From: Mycolicibacterium aromaticivorans JS19b1 = JCM 16368 | Lineage (GTDB): Bacteria; Actinomycetota; Actinomycetes; Mycobacteriales; Mycobacteriaceae | Length of the DNA: 64,000 nucleotides | Assembly: GCF_000559085.1 (NCBI RefSeq) | Contig: NZ_JALN02000001.1 | Location: 2,542,001-2,606,000, forward strand | Direction of reading: 5' to 3' | Part shown: positions 8,476 through 17,137 of the stretch, piece by piece | How positions within the stretch are numbered: position 1 is the first letter of the stretch | How the letters are laid out: each line of letters opens with the position of its first letter | Translations under genes and position numbers: made by a program | Notes under the pieces: model-generated | Told to the model about the DNA's origin: nothing | What the model saw: only the letters and a program-made list of their open reading frames with translations | Database searches by the model: none

Positions 8476-9354
8476 ATGAGCGCGACACCAGCCGTCCCCG
8501 TGGCCTGGCCCGCTGGTAAGCGGGCCGCGGCATGCTTCACGTTCGACCTCGATGCCGAATCTGCGGTATTGAACATCGATGTGGCGCATGCCGATCGAAT
8601 GTCGGTGATGTCCCACCAGGCCTACGGGCCGCTGGTCGGTGTGCCGCGGCTCCTGGCGCTGCTGGCACGGCACGATGTCCGCTCGACGTTCTTCGTCCCC
8701 GGTTACACCGCGGTCCGCTATCCCGATGTGGTGCGCGCGATCGTCGACGGCGGCCACGAGGTTGCGCACCACGGCTATCTGCACGAGGTCCTCACCGGCA
8801 TGACCGCCGAGCAGGAGGGGCTCGTCCTGGACCGCGGCACCGAGGTGCTGGCCGCTCTCACCGGCCAGGTTCCGGTCGGCTTCCGGGCTCCGATGTGGGA
8901 ATTGAACTGGCACTCACCAGAATTGCTGGCTGAGCGGGGCTTCCTCTACGACACCAGTCTCATGGACGCCGACCATCCGTACGAACTGCGGGTGGGCGCC
9001 ACCGGCAGCAGCCTCGTCGAGATCCCGGTGCAGTGGGCGCTCGACGACTGGGAGCAGTACTGCTACCTGCCGGAGATCTCCGGCAGCGGACTGATCGAGA
9101 GCCCCCGCAAGGCCGCCGAGATCTGGCGGCTGGAGTTCGAGGGTCTGCGCGCAGTCGGAGGCTGCTTCGTGCTGACGAACCATCCATTCCTGTCGGGTCG
9201 GCCGTCGCGAGCGGCCGCGCTGGAAGAACTGGTCGAGCACGTGGTGTCGTGCTCGGACGTCTGGGTGGCACCCTTGCGGGACATCGCGCTTTACATACGT
9301 GGTCTGGGCCTGTCACCTCGCTCGGTCGAACGGCCTGATCCCGCGGACTTCTGA
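8476..9354 (+). CDS. polysaccharide deacetylase family protein (NodB fold)
   Basis: The 292-residue protein has the NodB-homology motifs in order: FTFDLDAESA (metal-binding Asp), GGHEVAHHGYLHE (metal-binding His pair), VGFRAPMWELN (Arg-x-Pro motif) and a C-terminal NHPFLSGRPSR segment. It lacks a signal peptide and has the barrel arrangement of the PuuE/HpPgdA subgroup, whose members act on N-acylated small molecules or peptidoglycan precursors. The lack of an export signal favours a cytoplasmic amide hydrolase over a wall-modifying enzyme. The preceding Lrp-type regulator probably controls it. No strong ribosome site is visible before ATG 8476. Confidence 0.8.
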   Translation: MSATPAVPVAWPAGKRAAACFTFDLDAESAVLNIDVAHADRMSVMSHQAYGPLVGVPRLLALLARHDVRSTFFVPGYTAVRYPDVVRAIVDGGHEVAHHGYLHEVLTGMTAEQEGLVLDRGTEVLAALTGQVPVGFRAPMWELNWHSPELLAERGFLYDTSLMDADHPYELRVGATGSSLVEIPVQWALDDWEQYCYLPEISGSGLIESPRKAAEIWRLEFEGLRAVGGCFVLTNHPFLSGRPSRAAALEELVEHVVSCSDVWVAPLRDIALYIRGLGLSPRSVERPDPADF

Positions 9355-9373
9355 CGGCTGTCGCGGAACCCGG

Positions 9374-9994
9374 TCAGGTGTCGGTGTTGTTGGCCGCTTC
9401 GAAGAACCCCAGTTCCAGCTGCATCGCACGCCGGTACGCGCTGCGCACCTCGGGACTGTCCGGTGACTGTTCGTCGAGCAGGTTCTCCAGCTGGCGAGCG
9501 ATACCGTCGAATTCCGGTGCGGCATATGCCTGTACCCACTGCGAATACGGTCCGGCCGAGTCGGCGTCCAACGACTGGCCGAGCCACGCGTACAACCGCA
9601 TGCACGGGGTCATCGCGGCATAGACGACCTCTGCCGGTCGCGTTGCCGCGGTCGAGAGAAGGAACTCGGTGTACGCGCTGGTTGCGGCCAACGGTTCGAC
9701 GCCGGCCATGTCGATGTCCCACGAGCTGGCATAGGACGCATGCAATCCCAACTCTTCTCGAACCCCGGCGATCAGATCGGCCAGCACCAGCAGCGTCGAG
9801 GTGTCCGGACTGCGGACCAAGGCCAACGCGTATGCGCGGGCGAAGGATTCGAGGAAGAACGCGTCCTGAGCGATGTATGCGGCGAAGCGCCTACGCGGCA
9901 GCGAGCCGTCTGCGATCCCGCGTACAAACGGGTGCGCCAGGATGTCTGCGGCCAGATCGGCATTACGCGACCACAACTGAGCAGACAACGTCAT
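9374..9994 (-). CDS. TenA/thiaminase-II family protein
   Basis: This helical-bundle protein of 206 residues starts at ATG 9994 (MTLSAQLWSRN). The segments FAAYIAQDAFFLESFARAYA and AAMTPCMRLYAWLGQ, and the late Glu in QLELGFFEAA, are the conserved substrate-pocket regions of TenA-like proteins. The Cys in TPCMRLY is at the catalytic position of the TenA-C type. Family members hydrolyse aminopyrimidines in thiamin salvage; other roles are possible. It lies 23 nt downstream of a TetR gene on the same strand. The much longer open frame upstream of 9994 is a GC-bias extension. Confidence 0.8.
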   Translation of the reverse strand: MTLSAQLWSRNADLAADILAHPFVRGIADGSLPRRRFAAYIAQDAFFLESFARAYALALVRSPDTSTLLVLADLIAGVREELGLHASYASSWDIDMAGVEPLAATSAYTEFLLSTAATRPAEVVYAAMTPCMRLYAWLGQSLDADSAGPYSQWVQAYAAPEFDGIARQLENLLDEQSPDSPEVRSAYRRAMQLELGFFEAANNTDT

Positions 9995-10017
9995 ATCGCT
10001 CGAGCCTAGTCGCGGAA

Positions 10018-10650
10018 CTAGGCGTGCTGCGCTTCGGCGAGCAACACCCGGGCCACCCACTCGACGTGACTCAGCGATTCGTCCAATGTCAGCCGGCCGG
10101 CGCGCAAGCCGGCGAGTGCGGCGCTCAGTGCGGCGTTGAGGCCGAAACTCACCTGCGGGATCAGCTCGGGCGCGACGCCGGCCAGCAGACGGTTGTACAA
10201 CTCGACGTTGGTGCGCTCCATCTGATCGATCGACGCACGCACTTCGGGATCGATCGACGTCATCATCTGCAGCATCAGGGCGGTCATGGCCGGATTGCGG
10301 TTGAACGCGCGCTGGGCGCGGCGCAGGTAGTCCAAAACAGCGGGCAGCGGGTCGGTGTCGGCGGGGCCGCCGCCGGACAGCATCCGGCGGGTCAACCGCT
10401 TCTGCCAATCCGCCAGTGCGGCCGCCAGCAGGTTCTCTTTGGAGCTGAAGTATCGGTACAGAGTGGCCAGGGCGACCTCCGAGCGTTGAGCCACATCCCG
10501 CATCTGGACCGCATCGGCGCCGACCTCGCCGATCAGATCGATCACCTCTTCGATGATCTTCGCGCGGCGGGCGAGCTGGGCGCTGGTCATATCCGACAAC
10601 GGGATGATCCGACCCGTCGGCGACATCAGATCGGGAGCTGGCGTGTTCAC
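10018..10650 (-). CDS. TetR-family regulator, KstR-like
   Basis: The N-terminal TetR DNA-binding domain is clear: AKIIEEVIDLIGEVGADAVQMRDVAQRSEV, then ALATLYRYFSSKENLLAAAL. (These are two adjacent blocks.) The VQMRxVA...LYRYFxSK pattern resembles, from memory, KstR, the mycobacterial repressor of sterol catabolism. The effector-binding half is about 130 residues of helices. The gene is divergent from a catabolic operon beginning at 10814. Two copies of an AGAACGGT-type motif (10672-10684 and 10749-10761) lie between them and are its likely targets. The ligand is unknown; for KstR-type proteins it is an acyl-CoA intermediate. Confidence 0.86.
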   Translation of the reverse strand: MNTPAPDLMSPTGRIIPLSDMTSAQLARRAKIIEEVIDLIGEVGADAVQMRDVAQRSEVALATLYRYFSSKENLLAAALADWQKRLTRRMLSGGGPADTDPLPAVLDYLRRAQRAFNRNPAMTALMLQMMTSIDPEVRASIDQMERTNVELYNRLLAGVAPELIPQVSFGLNAALSAALAGLRAGRLTLDESLSHVEWVARVLLAEAQHA

Positions 10651-10671
10651 GCTCTCACCTCCGATCAGTCC

Positions 10672-10684
10672 AGAACGGTCTTCT
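10672..10684. promoter_or_regulatory. candidate TetR operator, copy 1
   Basis: AGAACGGTCTTCT is an inverted repeat (AGAA/TTCT arms, 5-nt centre) lying 21 nt upstream of the KstR-like gene start. A near-identical sequence occurs at 10749-10761 next to the divergent operon promoter. Confidence 0.5.
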
Positions 10685-10736
10685 GTGATGCTACGGCAGG
10701 TTAGTCGATATTGGGCACGTAATGCCAGCTAGTGGC

Positions 10737-10766
10737 TTGACACAAAGTAGAACGGTGTTTCACTAT
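10737..10766 (+). promoter_or_regulatory. promoter with TetR operator copy 2 for catabolic operon
   Basis: A consensus -35 TTGACA (10737-10742) is followed after 18 nt by CACTAT (10761-10766) as a possible -10. AGAACGGTGTTTC (10749-10761), the second copy of the motif near the TetR gene, fills the spacer, so a bound repressor would block RNA polymerase. The operon's first start codon is at 10814. Confidence 0.5.
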
Positions 10767-10813
10767 GGTGATCGCGGCGGCACCCCGCCGGTCTCTTGGG
10801 ATGGGAGGACGCC

Positions 10814-11683
10814 ATGGCCGGACCGGTCGGTCTGCCGGTGATCGACACGATGATCGGATTCCCGCACGAGGGGACCGCTCAGTACGACTTCATCCGCAAG
10901 CAGACAAAGGATCGCGAGTCCAAGGAGGACTTCGACTTTCCGGTCGAGTACATGTTCAAAGACGTGCCCCAGGGCCTGCCCACCGACGATCCGGTGTCAC
11001 TGCTGCTGCAGCAGATGGATCGGTTCGGCATCGAGAAGGCGATGATCGGCGTGAGCGAGGGCTCTGCGGCAGAGCTGGCGCTCAAGATGTTCCCCGATCG
11101 GTTCATTGCCTCGGGCAACGTCAACGACCCGAACGACGTTATGGGCACCGTCAACAACATCCGCCGGGAATACGAGACGTACGGCATCCGCGCTGTCTCG
11201 TGCTTCCCGTCCGGCACCTTCCCCCAGGTGCCGATCGACGACCCCAAGATGTACCCGGTCTACGCGACCTGCGTCGAACTAGGCCTCCCGATCTTCTGCT
11301 GCGCAGGTGTCCCGGGGCCGCGCATTCCGATGGCGCCGCAAGAGGTATCGCGCATCGACATCGTGATGTTCGACTTCCCCGACCTGGTTTTCGTCACCCG
11401 CCACGGCTGCGAGCCCTGGCAGGACCTCGCGGTCAAACTGATGCTCAAGTGGCCCAACCTGTATTACTCGACCTCGGCGTTCGCGCCGAAGTACTACCCC
11501 AAGGAAATCATCGACTACGCCAACACCCGCGGGGCCGACAAGATCATCTACGCCGGCTACTTCCCGATGGGTCTGTCGCTGGAACGCATCTTCAGCGATC
11601 TGCCCAAGGTGCCGTTCAAGGACGATGTATGGCCGAAGTTCCTGTACGGCAATGCCGCCCGGATTCTAGGACTGGAGAACTAA
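10814..11683 (+). CDS. amidohydrolase-2 family metal-dependent hydrolase
   Basis: The protein has about 289 residues and the amidohydrolase-2 (ACMSD-like) TIM-barrel pattern: VIDTMIGFPHEG at the first strand, PIFCCAGVPGPR and VFVTRHGCEPWQD in the middle, and IIYAGYFPMGLSLERI at the end. The usual HxH of strand one is absent (DTMIGFP), so the metal site is non-classical. ATG 10814 is preceded by GGGAGG at 5 nt spacing; a TTG at 10796 is a weaker alternative. It is the first gene of the operon divergent from the KstR-like TetR, and 4 nt separate it from the acyl-CoA dehydrogenase. Family members decarboxylate or hydrolyse ring carboxylates; the substrate is unknown. Confidence 0.82.
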   Translation: MAGPVGLPVIDTMIGFPHEGTAQYDFIRKQTKDRESKEDFDFPVEYMFKDVPQGLPTDDPVSLLLQQMDRFGIEKAMIGVSEGSAAELALKMFPDRFIASGNVNDPNDVMGTVNNIRREYETYGIRAVSCFPSGTFPQVPIDDPKMYPVYATCVELGLPIFCCAGVPGPRIPMAPQEVSRIDIVMFDFPDLVFVTRHGCEPWQDLAVKLMLKWPNLYYSTSAFAPKYYPKEIIDYANTRGADKIIYAGYFPMGLSLERIFSDLPKVPFKDDVWPKFLYGNAARILGLEN

Positions 11684-11687
11684 CGCA

Positions 11688-13904
11688 GTGTTGGCCATCA
11701 CGATCGAGCAGGAGCAGCTGGCCGAGGCCGTGACCCAGTTCGCGGCCCGGCACGCCCCGATTGACAAGACGCGGGCCGCACTCGACTCGATCGCAGCCGG
11801 GGAATTGCCCACGTGGTGGGAGGAATTCACCGCCAGCGGCTTCCATGCGGTGCACCTTCCCGAAGATGCCGGCGGCCAGGGCGGCACGCTTGCGGACATG
11901 GCCTGCGTCATCGAGGCGGCCGCGGCTGCGCTACTGCCCGGTCCTGTGCTGAGCACGGTATCCGCGAGCGCGGTGGCGAGTCTGGCCGATGACTCCGCGT
12001 CGGCGTTGGTCGCCGATCTGGCCGGCGGCGCAACGGCCGCAGTGGTGCTGCCCGAAGACTCCGGTGTGCGGGCTGTACCCGACGGGGCAGGCTGGCGATT
12101 GACCGGATCGGTCGACAGCACGCTGGGATTGGTTGCCGCGCAGCACATCCTGCTGGCAACGTGCGCCGAGGACGGAACGGAGCTCTGGTTCGCGCTGCCG
12201 GTAGGACCGGGCATCGTGGTCGAGCAGCAGCGGGGCACCGACCTGAGCACCGACGTCGGCGTGCTCGCCCTCGACAGCTATCCGGTAACCGCGGAGCAAC
12301 GGATATCGGGTATCGGGACCGAACGGGCACGCTGCGTCGCCGCCGCGCTGGCGGCCTGCGCTTCGGCGGGCACGGTGCGCAAGGGCGTCGAGACCGCGGT
12401 GAACTACATCCGCACGCGCGAACAGTTCGGCAAGCCCGTCGGATCGTTCCAGGCGCTGCAGCACAAGGCCGCGATCCTTCTGGTCAATGCGGAACTGGCA
12501 TCGGCGTCGGCGTGGGATGCGGTGCGCGCGATCGACGAGAGTATCGAGCAGCACCGGCTGGCCGCGGCCTCGGCCGCGTTGATGGCGGTCTGCGCAGGCC
12601 CCGACCTGATGCTGGACGCGCTGCTGATGTTCGGTGCAATCGGCTACACCTGGGAGCACGACACCCATTTGTACTGGCGGCGCGCCACCAGCCTGGCCGC
12701 ATCGCTCGGACCGTCGCCACGCTGGGCCCGCGAGGCGGGTGAACTGTCTCGCACGCTGAAACGCTCTACCGCAATCAATCTCGGTGAGGACGTCGAGTCG
12801 AATTTCCGCGCCGGCCTGGTGAAGACACTCGACCAGGCCATGGAGCTGCGGAACGAGACGCCCACCGACGACCGTCGGGCACCCGGACTGGCCTACGGCT
12901 CGCAGCGGGACCTGCTCGCCGACGCCGGCTTGGTCGCCCCACACCTGCCGGCCCCGTGGGGCGTCGGGGCCACGCCGGTACAGCAGGTGATCATCACCGA
13001 GGAGTTCGACAGACGCCCCGATCTCGTGCGGCCTTCGCTCAACATCGCGGAGTGGATCCTTCCGACGATCCTCGACAGCGGAACCGATTCACAGCGTGAA
13101 CGATTCGCGTGGCCGATGCTGCGCGGCACCGAGCGCTGGTGCCAGCTCTTCAGTGAACCGGGCGCCGGCTCAGACCTCGCGTCACTGACCACTCGCGCTG
13201 CCAAGGTCGACGGCGGCTGGCTGGTCAACGGGCACAAGATCTGGACGTCGTCGGCACATGTCGCCCAATTCGGGGCGATGCTGGCACGCACCGACCCGGA
13301 TGCGTCGAAACACGGTGGCATCAGCTACTTCCTGGTCGACATGGCCTCCCCCGGCATCGAGATCAGCCCGATCAAGCAAGCCAGCGGCCACTTCGACTTC
13401 AACGAGGTCTTCCTGACCGACGTCTTCATTCCCGACGACATGCTGGTCGGCGAACCCGGCCAAGGCTGGGATCTGGCCGTGGCCACCATGGCCGTCGAAC
13501 GTACGGCGATCGGCAACTACGTCAACCTCGATCGGTCCGAAGCCCTGCGGCGGGTGGCCGACGCCGACGGGCCGGATCACGACACCGTTCTGCAGGCACT
13601 TGGCGGTATCGAAGCGCACACCACCGCCATCAAGGCGATGGTCCTGCGTGAGACGTTGCGCCTGGTGCAAGGGCAGGGACCGGGACCGACGTCGAGCATC
13701 GCCAAGTACGCGATGGTGCTGCTCCTGCGCCGTGCGTCCACCGCGACATTGAGTCTCACCGGACGCCTTGCCATGCTTGAGGATTCGGATCCCCCGGTGA
13801 TCAGTCCCTACTTCGACATGCCGTCCGAACTCATCGGAGGGGGCACGGCAGAGATCCAGCTGACCATCATCGCCTCGATGATTCTGGGCCTGCCTCGGAA
13901 ATAG
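11688..13904 (+). CDS. two-domain acyl-CoA dehydrogenase (FadE34-like architecture)
   Basis: At 738 residues this is about twice a normal acyl-CoA dehydrogenase and contains two such units in tandem. The N-terminal half (about 1-370) has the fold signatures VKG-type helix pairs and IRTREQFGKPVGSFQALQ. The C-terminal half has the flavin/substrate motifs WCQLFSEPGAGSDL and NGHKIWTSSAH, and ends IGGGTAEIQL. This arrangement is known from FadE34, an enzyme of steroid side-chain degradation that works as a fused pair. The gene starts with GTG 4 nt after the amidohydrolase. Together with the KstR-like regulator it suggests oxidation of a sterol- or ring-derived CoA ester; that is inference. Confidence 0.86.
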   Translation: MLAITIEQEQLAEAVTQFAARHAPIDKTRAALDSIAAGELPTWWEEFTASGFHAVHLPEDAGGQGGTLADMACVIEAAAAALLPGPVLSTVSASAVASLADDSASALVADLAGGATAAVVLPEDSGVRAVPDGAGWRLTGSVDSTLGLVAAQHILLATCAEDGTELWFALPVGPGIVVEQQRGTDLSTDVGVLALDSYPVTAEQRISGIGTERARCVAAALAACASAGTVRKGVETAVNYIRTREQFGKPVGSFQALQHKAAILLVNAELASASAWDAVRAIDESIEQHRLAAASAALMAVCAGPDLMLDALLMFGAIGYTWEHDTHLYWRRATSLAASLGPSPRWAREAGELSRTLKRSTAINLGEDVESNFRAGLVKTLDQAMELRNETPTDDRRAPGLAYGSQRDLLADAGLVAPHLPAPWGVGATPVQQVIITEEFDRRPDLVRPSLNIAEWILPTILDSGTDSQRERFAWPMLRGTERWCQLFSEPGAGSDLASLTTRAAKVDGGWLVNGHKIWTSSAHVAQFGAMLARTDPDASKHGGISYFLVDMASPGIEISPIKQASGHFDFNEVFLTDVFIPDDMLVGEPGQGWDLAVATMAVERTAIGNYVNLDRSEALRRVADADGPDHDTVLQALGGIEAHTTAIKAMVLRETLRLVQGQGPGPTSSIAKYAMVLLLRRASTATLSLTGRLAMLEDSDPPVISPYFDMPSELIGGGTAEIQLTIIASMILGLPRK

Positions 13905-13923
13905 TTGGAAAGGACCCGAGCCC

Positions 13924-15117
13924 ATGACCACTGCGCTGCCGTTCACGTTTTTCGACTGTGACAACCACTATTACGAGGCCGAGGACGCGTTCACCCGCTA
14001 CATCGACCCGAAGCTGAAAAAACGCGCCATCCAGTGGGCACAGCTCGACGGCAGACAGCGACTGCTGGTCGGTGGCAGGGTCAATCGGTTCATCCCCAAC
14101 CCGACGTTCGACCCGGTGGGCAAGCCCGGCGCACTCGATGAATACTTTCGCGGCCGCAATCCACACGGTTCCGATCTGAATTCGCTGTTCGGCGAGCTGG
14201 AACCGATCCGGCCCGAGTACCGCAACCGCGACGCGCGGCTGGCGGCCATGGATTCCCAGGGCATGCAGGGCTGCATCATGCTGCCGACACTCGGAGTCGG
14301 TATGGAACAGGCACTGCTCCCCGACTTCGAGGCCACAGTCGCCACGTTCAAGGCTTTCAACCGCTGGTTGGACGACGACTGGGGCTTCGCTTACCAGGAG
14401 CGGATTTTCACCGCGCCCTACATCACCATGTGCCGGCCGGCCGACGCGGTGCGCGAGCTCGAGTGGGCGCTCGATCACGACGCGCGTTTCATCGTCATGA
14501 TCCCGGGACCGATCACCACCGAGGTCGGCATGCGTCCGCCCGGTGACCCGATGTTCGACGAATTCTGGCAACTGGCAAATGATTCCGGGATCACGGTGTG
14601 CTACCACTCCGGGGAGACCTACTACTCGAAGTTCATGCCCGCATGGGGCGAGTCCGACTACATGATGTCGTTCAACGCTCTGCTGGGCTTCCGGAGCCTG
14701 TTCAGTGGAGACGCGATTCAGGACACGTTCGCCAACCATCTGCACAACGGCTTGTTCCTGCGGTTCCCGAACCTGCGGATAGCGTGTATCGAAAGCGGAT
14801 CGACGTGGGTGTTCCATCTCTTCGAAAAGCTCACAAAGTCCTGGGGCCAGATTCCGTTCATCTACAAGGAGGATCCGCGCGAAACATTCAGACGTCACGT
14901 CTGGGTGTCGCCGTTCTACGAGGACGAACTGGCCAGCCTGCTCAAGCTGATGGGTGACGACCACATCCTCATGGGTTCGGACTACCCCCACGTCGAAGGT
15001 CTTGCCGAGCCGGCGTCCTACATCAAGGATCTGCAGAACTTCGACTACACACCCGAGCAATGCCGCAAAGTCATGCGGGACAACGGTATCGAGTTGTCGA
15101 TCCGCCGACCGGTGTAG
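13924..15117 (+). CDS. amidohydrolase-2 family protein
   Basis: This 397-residue TIM-barrel metal-dependent hydrolase opens with FFDCDNHYYEAED, the DxDxHxxE-like strand-one motif of the mycobacterial subgroup. It has ITVCYHSGETYY with the expected metal His near residue 225 and HILMGSDYPHVEG with the catalytic Asp near residue 345. GGAAAGGA sits 9 nt before ATG 13924, and the gap to the acyl-CoA dehydrogenase is 19 nt. It is longer than, and clearly different from, the amidohydrolase that opens the operon, so the pathway uses two such enzymes. Members include ring-carboxylate decarboxylases; the substrate is unassigned. Confidence 0.86.
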   Translation: MTTALPFTFFDCDNHYYEAEDAFTRYIDPKLKKRAIQWAQLDGRQRLLVGGRVNRFIPNPTFDPVGKPGALDEYFRGRNPHGSDLNSLFGELEPIRPEYRNRDARLAAMDSQGMQGCIMLPTLGVGMEQALLPDFEATVATFKAFNRWLDDDWGFAYQERIFTAPYITMCRPADAVRELEWALDHDARFIVMIPGPITTEVGMRPPGDPMFDEFWQLANDSGITVCYHSGETYYSKFMPAWGESDYMMSFNALLGFRSLFSGDAIQDTFANHLHNGLFLRFPNLRIACIESGSTWVFHLFEKLTKSWGQIPFIYKEDPRETFRRHVWVSPFYEDELASLLKLMGDDHILMGSDYPHVEGLAEPASYIKDLQNFDYTPEQCRKVMRDNGIELSIRRPV

Positions 15118-15126
15118 CTGCCGTTC

Positions 15127-15411
15127 GTGAAGGTCGCCAAGGCCGGCCTGGTCGCCATGCTGCTGGAGGCCGGCGAGGAGAATGCCGCCGTTCTGCTGGC
15201 CCGCTCGACGCTGCCCGACGAGCTCGACACCGATACCGATCTCGACATCCTGCTGAGCTTCGGGCTTGAGCGTGATCTCCTCGACGAGGTCGCGCGGATG
15301 ACGATCGGCGCGATCGAACCCGACGACGTGAACACCCGCCGCCGACGCGACCTGCTGGACAAGACCATCTCCCGGCGGTGGGCCGATCTCGTCGACCGCT
15401 GGGTCACCTAG
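15127..15411 (+). CDS. small hypothetical protein in catabolic operon
   Basis: A 94-residue, highly charged, predicted all-helical protein starts at GTG 15127, 9 nt after the amidohydrolase stop. It contains paired acidic stretches (LPDELDTDTDLDI) and a basic C-terminal helix (NTRRRRDLLDKTISRRWADLVDRW). There is no signal peptide, membrane segment or Cys motif. Tight spacing and coding-like composition argue that it is real and cotranscribed. I do not recognise the family; a subunit or chaperone role for a neighbour is possible but unsupported. Confidence 0.6.
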   Translation: MKVAKAGLVAMLLEAGEENAAVLLARSTLPDELDTDTDLDILLSFGLERDLLDEVARMTIGAIEPDDVNTRRRRDLLDKTISRRWADLVDRWVT

Positions 15412-15500
15412 CATTCCGCACGCTCGACGGATGTCGGCCTGTACGACGTGGTCGTCACATTCGAGCGCTGAATCCACGCCGGTGAGGCACAGTATCCCTC

Positions 15501-16286
15501 GTGGACAACAACCTCACCGACAAGATCGCCGTCGTCACCGGTGCCAGTAAGGGAATCGGTTTGGCCATCAGCCAGACCATGGCCGCCGCGGGCGCGCACA
15601 TCATTGCCGGGGCCCGGCACAACAGCGCCGAACTGGAGGAGCTGGAAGCTACCGGCTCGGCCACCTTCGTCGCCGCGGACCTCGCCACCGCCGAGGGTGC
15701 GAGGGCCGTGGTCGACGCGGCCGCGCAACGCGGTGGGCTCGACATCCTGGTGAACAACGCCGGCACTGTCACGCCCCGATTCGACGGCCTGCTGTCCATC
15801 ACCGACGACGACTGGCTGGCGGGTTTGTCGGTGAACTTCCTGTCCGCCGTGCGGGCCACCCGGGAAGCCATCCCCCACCTGCTGCGCCGCGGCGGGGGTT
15901 CGATCGTGATGATCGGCTCGGTGAACGCAGCGCTGCCGGAATGGAACATCGTCGACTACGGTGCCGCCAAAGCCGCCCTGGCCAACTTCGCGAAGGCGGT
16001 CTCGAAAGAGTTCGGGCGCAACGGCATTCGAGTGAACACCGTCAGCCCGGGACCGGTGGCCACGCCGCTGTGGCTGTCCGAGAAGGGTATCGCCGCGCAG
16101 TTCGCCGCGGCCAGCGGGGCCACCCCTGATCAGGTCGTCGACTCCGTGGTCGCCGGCTCGGCGACAGGACGATTCACCACCGCGCAGGAGGTCGCCGACC
16201 TCGTCATGTTCCTCGCGGGTGAACACTCCGCGAACATCACCGGCTCCGACATCCGCATCGACGGCGGTTACGTCACCACCCTGTAG
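15501..16286 (+). CDS. short-chain dehydrogenase/reductase
   Basis: This is a classical SDR of 261 residues. The coenzyme motif VVTGASKGIGLA is near residue 12, NNAGTV is near residue 88, and the catalytic set is Ser in MIGSVNAA with YGAAKAAL (Tyr and Lys). The C-terminus SDIRIDGGYVTTL is standard. It starts at GTG 15501, 89 nt after the small protein, on the same strand, so it is probably still in the operon. It would oxidise or reduce a hydroxyl/ketone in the pathway; the stereochemistry and substrate are not readable. Confidence 0.88.
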   Translation: MDNNLTDKIAVVTGASKGIGLAISQTMAAAGAHIIAGARHNSAELEELEATGSATFVAADLATAEGARAVVDAAAQRGGLDILVNNAGTVTPRFDGLLSITDDDWLAGLSVNFLSAVRATREAIPHLLRRGGGSIVMIGSVNAALPEWNIVDYGAAKAALANFAKAVSKEFGRNGIRVNTVSPGPVATPLWLSEKGIAAQFAAASGATPDQVVDSVVAGSATGRFTTAQEVADLVMFLAGEHSANITGSDIRIDGGYVTTL

Positions 16287-16287
16287 G

Positions 16288-16323
16288 CCCCGAAAGGACC
16301 CCCGAAAGGACCCCCGAAAGGAC
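16288..16323 (+). repeat. three tandem 12-nt units carrying ribosome-binding sequence
   Basis: GAAAGGAC recurs at 16292, 16304 and 16316, an exact 12-nt period with CCCC linkers, between the SDR stop and the hydrolase start. Each unit contains AAAGGA; only the last (5 nt before GTG 16328) is placed to serve as the ribosome-binding site. It probably arose by slipped duplication of the site. Confidence 0.8.
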
Positions 16324-16327
16324 CTTT

Positions 16328-17137
16328 GTGAGCACCAAACTCAACTCAGTCATCTTCATCCACGGCCTGTGGATCCATGCCAGCGCGTGGCAGCCGTGGC
16401 TGGACCTGTTCACCGAATGCGGCTATGCGGTGTCGGCACCGGGCTGGCCGGGCGACAGCGACACCGTCGCCGCCACCCGTGACAATCCCGACGCCCTCAA
16501 CGACATCGGGATCGAGGCCATCGTCGACCATTACGCCGAGCTCATCAACGCGGGCGGCAGGCACGAGGCCAAGCCCGTCGTCGTCGGGCATTCCTTCGGC
16601 GGTCTCGTCGCGCAGGAGCTACTCGCCGGCGGACACGTCGCAGCGGCGGTCGCGATCGACCCGGCACCCATCAAGGGTGTGAAGGCACTGCCGTTGGCGC
16701 AGCTGCGGTCGGCCTTCCCGGTATTGGGCAACCCTGCCAACCGGCACCGGACCGTCGTCCTGAACGCCAAGCAATTCCGCTACGCGTTCGGCAACACTCT
16801 GACCGAGCAGGAATCCGCTGAGCTGCACGACAAGTGGACGATTCCCGGCCCGGGTCGCCCGCTGTTCGAGGATGCGACCGCCAACTTCCACAAGAACTCA
16901 CCGGCCAAGGTCGACACCCACCTCGTCGATCGGGGGCCTCTGCTGCTGACCTCGGGAACCGAAGACCACACAGTGCCACTCAAGGTCACCAAGGAGGTGT
17001 ACGAGCTGTACGCCACAGGCGGATCCGACACCGAGTTCCACGAGTTCGAGGGCCGTGGTCATTCGCTGACCATGGACGCGGGCTGGCGTGATGTGGCCGA
17101 CGTGGCCCTGGAGTGGTTTGCGCGGAAAGGTTTCTAA
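16328..17137 (+). CDS. alpha/beta hydrolase
   Basis: This 269-residue cytoplasmic alpha/beta hydrolase has an oxyanion-hole segment VIFIHGLWIHAS, the nucleophile elbow VVGHSFGGLVA (Ser near residue 92), an acid in SGTEDHTVP and the catalytic His in GRGHSLTMD. The start is GTG 16328, preceded by the last of three tandem AAAGGA units. In this operon a C-C or ester hydrolase acting on a pathway intermediate would fit, but plain esterase activity is equally possible. Confidence 0.86.
   Translation: MSTKLNSVIFIHGLWIHASAWQPWLDLFTECGYAVSAPGWPGDSDTVAATRDNPDALNDIGIEAIVDHYAELINAGGRHEAKPVVVGHSFGGLVAQELLAGGHVAAAVAIDPAPIKGVKALPLAQLRSAFPVLGNPANRHRTVVLNAKQFRYAFGNTLTEQESAELHDKWTIPGPGRPLFEDATANFHKNSPAKVDTHLVDRGPLLLTSGTEDHTVPLKVTKEVYELYATGGSDTEFHEFEGRGHSLTMDAGWRDVADVALEWFARKGF

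Noticed and set aside
9995..10408. N-terminal extension of the TenA-like frame
   Set aside because: It lies over the TetR coding sequence in another frame and reads as Arg/Ala/Pro-rich filler. The family N-terminus matches ATG 9994.
13867..15477. A 536-codon minus-strand frame opposite the second amidohydrolase
   Set aside because: It is antisense to the amidohydrolase and small-protein genes, rich in Val/Gly/His from GC bias, with no domain.
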